Below, one piece after another: positions 61,672 to 64,000 of a stretch of 64,000 bases of DNA; position 1 is the first letter of the stretch; every line of letters begins with the position of its first letter. Under the pieces are notes generated by a model that did not search any database, was not told where the DNA came from, and was given only the letters and a program-made list of their open reading frames with translations. Location: contig JAKSDQ010000288.1 of NCBI GenBank assembly GCA_022360015.1, positions 62,001 through 126,000 on the forward strand. Direction: 5' to 3'. The DNA comes from Cytophagales bacterium. GTDB lineage: Bacteria; Bacteroidota; Bacteroidia; Cytophagales; Cyclobacteriaceae. The position numbers and the translations under genes were made by a program.

Positions 61672-62027
61672 TATTCAATTGATGATGAAAATTTATTGAA
61701 ATATTTATTGAAAGAATTTCCCATTGTGTTGCAAACCTTACAATTACTGTATAGCATATATTTTCATACGAAAATATTCGTCCACCGGATGCCCATATGC
61801 GAACTTTTGACTGATCAAGTGACAATTAATTCGTATTAACCCGGATAAATAAAACGCTACAGGCGTTATAGAAACATTGTTATCAACATTTTTGCCGAAA
61901 CGACAATACTTATCATATCTAAACCCTACACAATATACATAACTTCCAAAGGTCGAAAAATAAATTCATATCTAATTTCGCTTTTTACCGTAGAAGATTT
62001 TAGGTCTTAACTCAAACTAAAACTATT

Positions 62028-62228
62028 ATGTTAGCATTTCTAATCTGGTGTATCCTGTTAATATTATGTTGGCCGGTAGCATTATTAGCCCTTTTGCTTT
62101 ATCCTGTCATCTGGCTTTTACTGTTGCCATTCCGGTTATTGGGCATTGCGGTTGAAGGCGTATTTTCTTTGATCAGGGCTATCTTTACCTTGCCATTCAG
62201 GGTATTGAACAATTTAACCGGAAAATAA
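62028..62228 (+). CDS. small hydrophobic membrane protein
   Basis: 66 residues. Two strongly hydrophobic stretches at about 2-24 and 28-47 (CWPVALLALLLYPVIWLLLL) with a short amphipathic end (SLIRAIFTLPFRVLNNLTGK). It may pair with itself in the inner membrane. No family recognised. Leu-rich use is too regular for chance. Confidence 0.55.
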   Translation: MLAFLIWCILLILCWPVALLALLLYPVIWLLLLPFRLLGIAVEGVFSLIRAIFTLPFRVLNNLTGK

Positions 62229-62463
62229 ATATAGCAACAGGTTTTTTCCGACAACAAAAATCCGCTAATACCAAAATAGTGGTTATTTGGTTTCTTGATT
62301 GTCTGCTTATTATATGCAATAACTCCTGTTATCACTTTGTTTCCGAACGGTATCTGCTGCTATTTGATGGCTATTGATTTCCTATGCCTTCAGATTGGTA
62401 TAAATGCATCATATAAGGTGCAGTTATGGCCAACCTGAAAGTAACCGTTTCATAGCTATTCAT

Positions 62464-64000
62464 TCAGTAAATCCCACCGATTATCCTTTGATTCAATTCC
62501 GGTTGATTTTCAAATACGGGCAGGCGGACAGGTTGTGTTGTCATAGCTGTCGTGTCAACTAAAACCTCCATAAATTTAACCAAATGCTGTTTTTCCAGGT
62601 CGGTTAGTTCCAACGGATCAGGGGGCAACGTCTGAAATTCTACATCCAGGCCTAAACCCTGTCCCCCACCTCTGTCATAAAACTCGACCACTTCTTCAAG
62701 GGTTTCGAAAACACCGTTGTGCATGTAAGGGGCCGTCAGGGAGACATTCCTGACGGTGGTGGTTTTAAATGAGTGCTTGTAGATATTGGCATGTTCCTTC
62801 AAATTGCCTTTATATCTTCCTACATCCGGATCGATGACGGGCATGCTATCCAGGTTATGCAGGGTTACCCCCAATACTTCTGATTCGGATTCGTGATACA
62901 GGGGTGGCACAAGGCCACTGAAAGTTGGTGCAAAATGACAGGTGCCGCAGCCAGCTTTTCCCATGAACAGATTAAATCCGTTAATCACTGCCTCCGGCAA
63001 CTCATCCGTCTCACCCCGCACGTATTGATCAAAAGGAGAGTTGAATCCCGACAGCGATTTAAGGTAGGCGGTTATGGCAGCAGAAAACGTGTTTTTGTTG
63101 ATAGGTTCATGTTCCCAGTCCGGAAATACAGATTTAAACCAGGTAACATATTCTTCACTTTGTTCCAGTTTTTCAAACATCTGAAGGTAGGAGGTATGAA
63201 ATTCCCTTTTGTCAAAAATTACATGTTCAATTTGGTTTTCCATTTCCCCTACTCTTAAATCGTAGAAATATTTGTCTGCATAAACCGCATTAATCAGCGT
63301 AGGTGCGTTGCGATCCACAGTGCCTTTGAAATCCATGGCTATACTTTTTTTGTTGCCATCGGTAAATCCTTTGTCAGGCTGGTGGCAGGAAGCACATGAT
63401 CTTTCATTGGATCCGGATAAAACAGGGTCGAAAAACAGCGTCCTTCCCAAATCAACCAGGGCTTTGTTATCATCAATTTTCCTGATCTTTAAATAATAAT
63501 AAGGGTTTAGCAGACTTTCGTCGAATAAATTACCAGCCAGGTAATTAACAGAATGCTTAAAGGTTAAGGGTGCTGTCTCATAGTAAGTTTCTATTCCCAG
63601 CGACAACTGCAGGTCCAGTATCAGCCGGTAGAGTGGATTGATATAACCTTTCAAAAATTCCATCCGGTCAAAAGTTTCAAAATCCTCATTTTCATTCAGA
63701 TAAGTCACAGCACCCCTGAACGTCTTTTCCAGTTTTTCCACCATTGGAGAATGTTTCTTTTTAGCCAACGGAAGATAGGGTTTTAAAGCTTCGAACACCG
63801 ATTGCATGGAAATGGAAGCCTCTTTGATAGCATTATCCGTCATAGGGGTATCGAACCCGGTAACACCCAGGCTGAAAACCCTGATCAACTGAAACCTGGA
63901 AGCCTCAAAAATATAGCGGTCTGCCATTTCAATTGACTGCTGATAGGTTTTGAAATAGTGAAAGTTATCGTTCAAGGCCTGAACCAGCTTGTTGATGGCG
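62464..64000 (-). CDS. di-heme cytochrome c peroxidase, 5' end outside the window
   Basis: At least 512 residues visible. The frame stays open to the right edge (AINKLVQAL before NDNFHYF), so an apparent TTG start at 63975 is only a codon inside the gene. Two haem-binding motifs are present: CASCH in NERSCASCHQPDKGFTDG and CGTCH in AGCGTCHFAPTF. The strand DLGRTLFFDPVLSGS before the first and VRNVSLTAPYMHNGVF near the C-terminus fit the CCP/MauG family. The N-terminal 150 residues are helical and not part of the usual family core. It acts in the periplasm, reducing peroxide or oxidising a partner. Confidence 0.88.
   Translation of the reverse strand, partial: AINKLVQALNDNFHYFKTYQQSIEMADRYIFEASRFQLIRVFSLGVTGFDTPMTDNAIKEASISMQSVFEALKPYLPLAKKKHSPMVEKLEKTFRGAVTYLNENEDFETFDRMEFLKGYINPLYRLILDLQLSLGIETYYETAPLTFKHSVNYLAGNLFDESLLNPYYYLKIRKIDDNKALVDLGRTLFFDPVLSGSNERSCASCHQPDKGFTDGNKKSIAMDFKGTVDRNAPTLINAVYADKYFYDLRVGEMENQIEHVIFDKREFHTSYLQMFEKLEQSEEYVTWFKSVFPDWEHEPINKNTFSAAITAYLKSLSGFNSPFDQYVRGETDELPEAVINGFNLFMGKAGCGTCHFAPTFSGLVPPLYHESESEVLGVTLHNLDSMPVIDPDVGRYKGNLKEHANIYKHSFKTTTVRNVSLTAPYMHNGVFETLEEVVEFYDRGGGQGLGLDVEFQTLPPDPLELTDLEKQHLVKFMEVLVDTTAMTTQPVRLPVFENQPELNQRIIGGIY

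Overview
The window reads as a stretch of chromosome from a member of the Bacteroidota, most likely Cytophagales. The evidence is threefold. Several genes carry the Bacteroidota -7 box (TAnnTTTG) a few bases upstream of the start codon, and most lack a Shine-Dalgarno sequence. The protein families are typical of the group: long TPR/PAS histidine kinases, a DUF3352-like lipid-anchored or membrane protein, GbsR, NagX-type acyltransferase and MltD with LysM repeats. The tmRNA tag ends in AMAA. No rRNA, tRNA or CRISPR array was seen.

Layout. 1-10.9 kb: the end of trpS, an anti-sigma-like TPR protein, an SPFH/PH-like/RHH trio, DUF763, an MscS channel, a large secreted-type protein and DUF3109. 11-15.3 kb: a relic of an FtsX-like permease, a rhodanese without its cysteine, and two glycosyltransferase genes. 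15.7-20.5 kb: phosphohexomutase, a GbsR regulator with a palindromic operator over its promoter, a broken methyltransferase, and a BglII-like restriction enzyme overlapping an MT-A70 methylase. 20.7-25.8 kb: a palindromic repeat element and an amino-sugar operon (GH20, NagX-like, SIS). 25.8-42.9 kb: mostly housekeeping genes (metG, typA, M16 peptidase, O-methyltransferase, mltD, dnaX), plus a sensor kinase, a single-domain response regulator and a frameshifted glycosyltransferase.

43-52.3 kb is the accessory part: ssrA, a gene-poor 1.3 kb, a NEW3/ABC-ATPase/ABC-2 permease operon with unusually strong Shine-Dalgarno sites, and then an AT-rich island of small membrane proteins, DUF2335, tiny overlapping ORFs and a phage-like repressor with a 14-bp inverted-repeat operator. 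52-64 kb: a lipoprotein hydrolase and a decayed paralogue around an AraC regulator, a YfiH/laccase-domain gene overlapping an acyl-CoA synthetase, a secreted hydrolase, a Fic enzyme, a PPOX-like protein, and the start of a di-heme cytochrome c peroxidase.

The strongest observation is dnaX. The gamma-length frame ends just after a run of ten A, and a full tau C-terminal region continues without stops in the -1 frame, with AGGAG just upstream. This is the architecture of programmed slippage that makes two products from dnaX in Thermus and E. coli. At least seven other genes are truncated, frameshifted or eroded, so the lineage seems to be losing accessory genes here.
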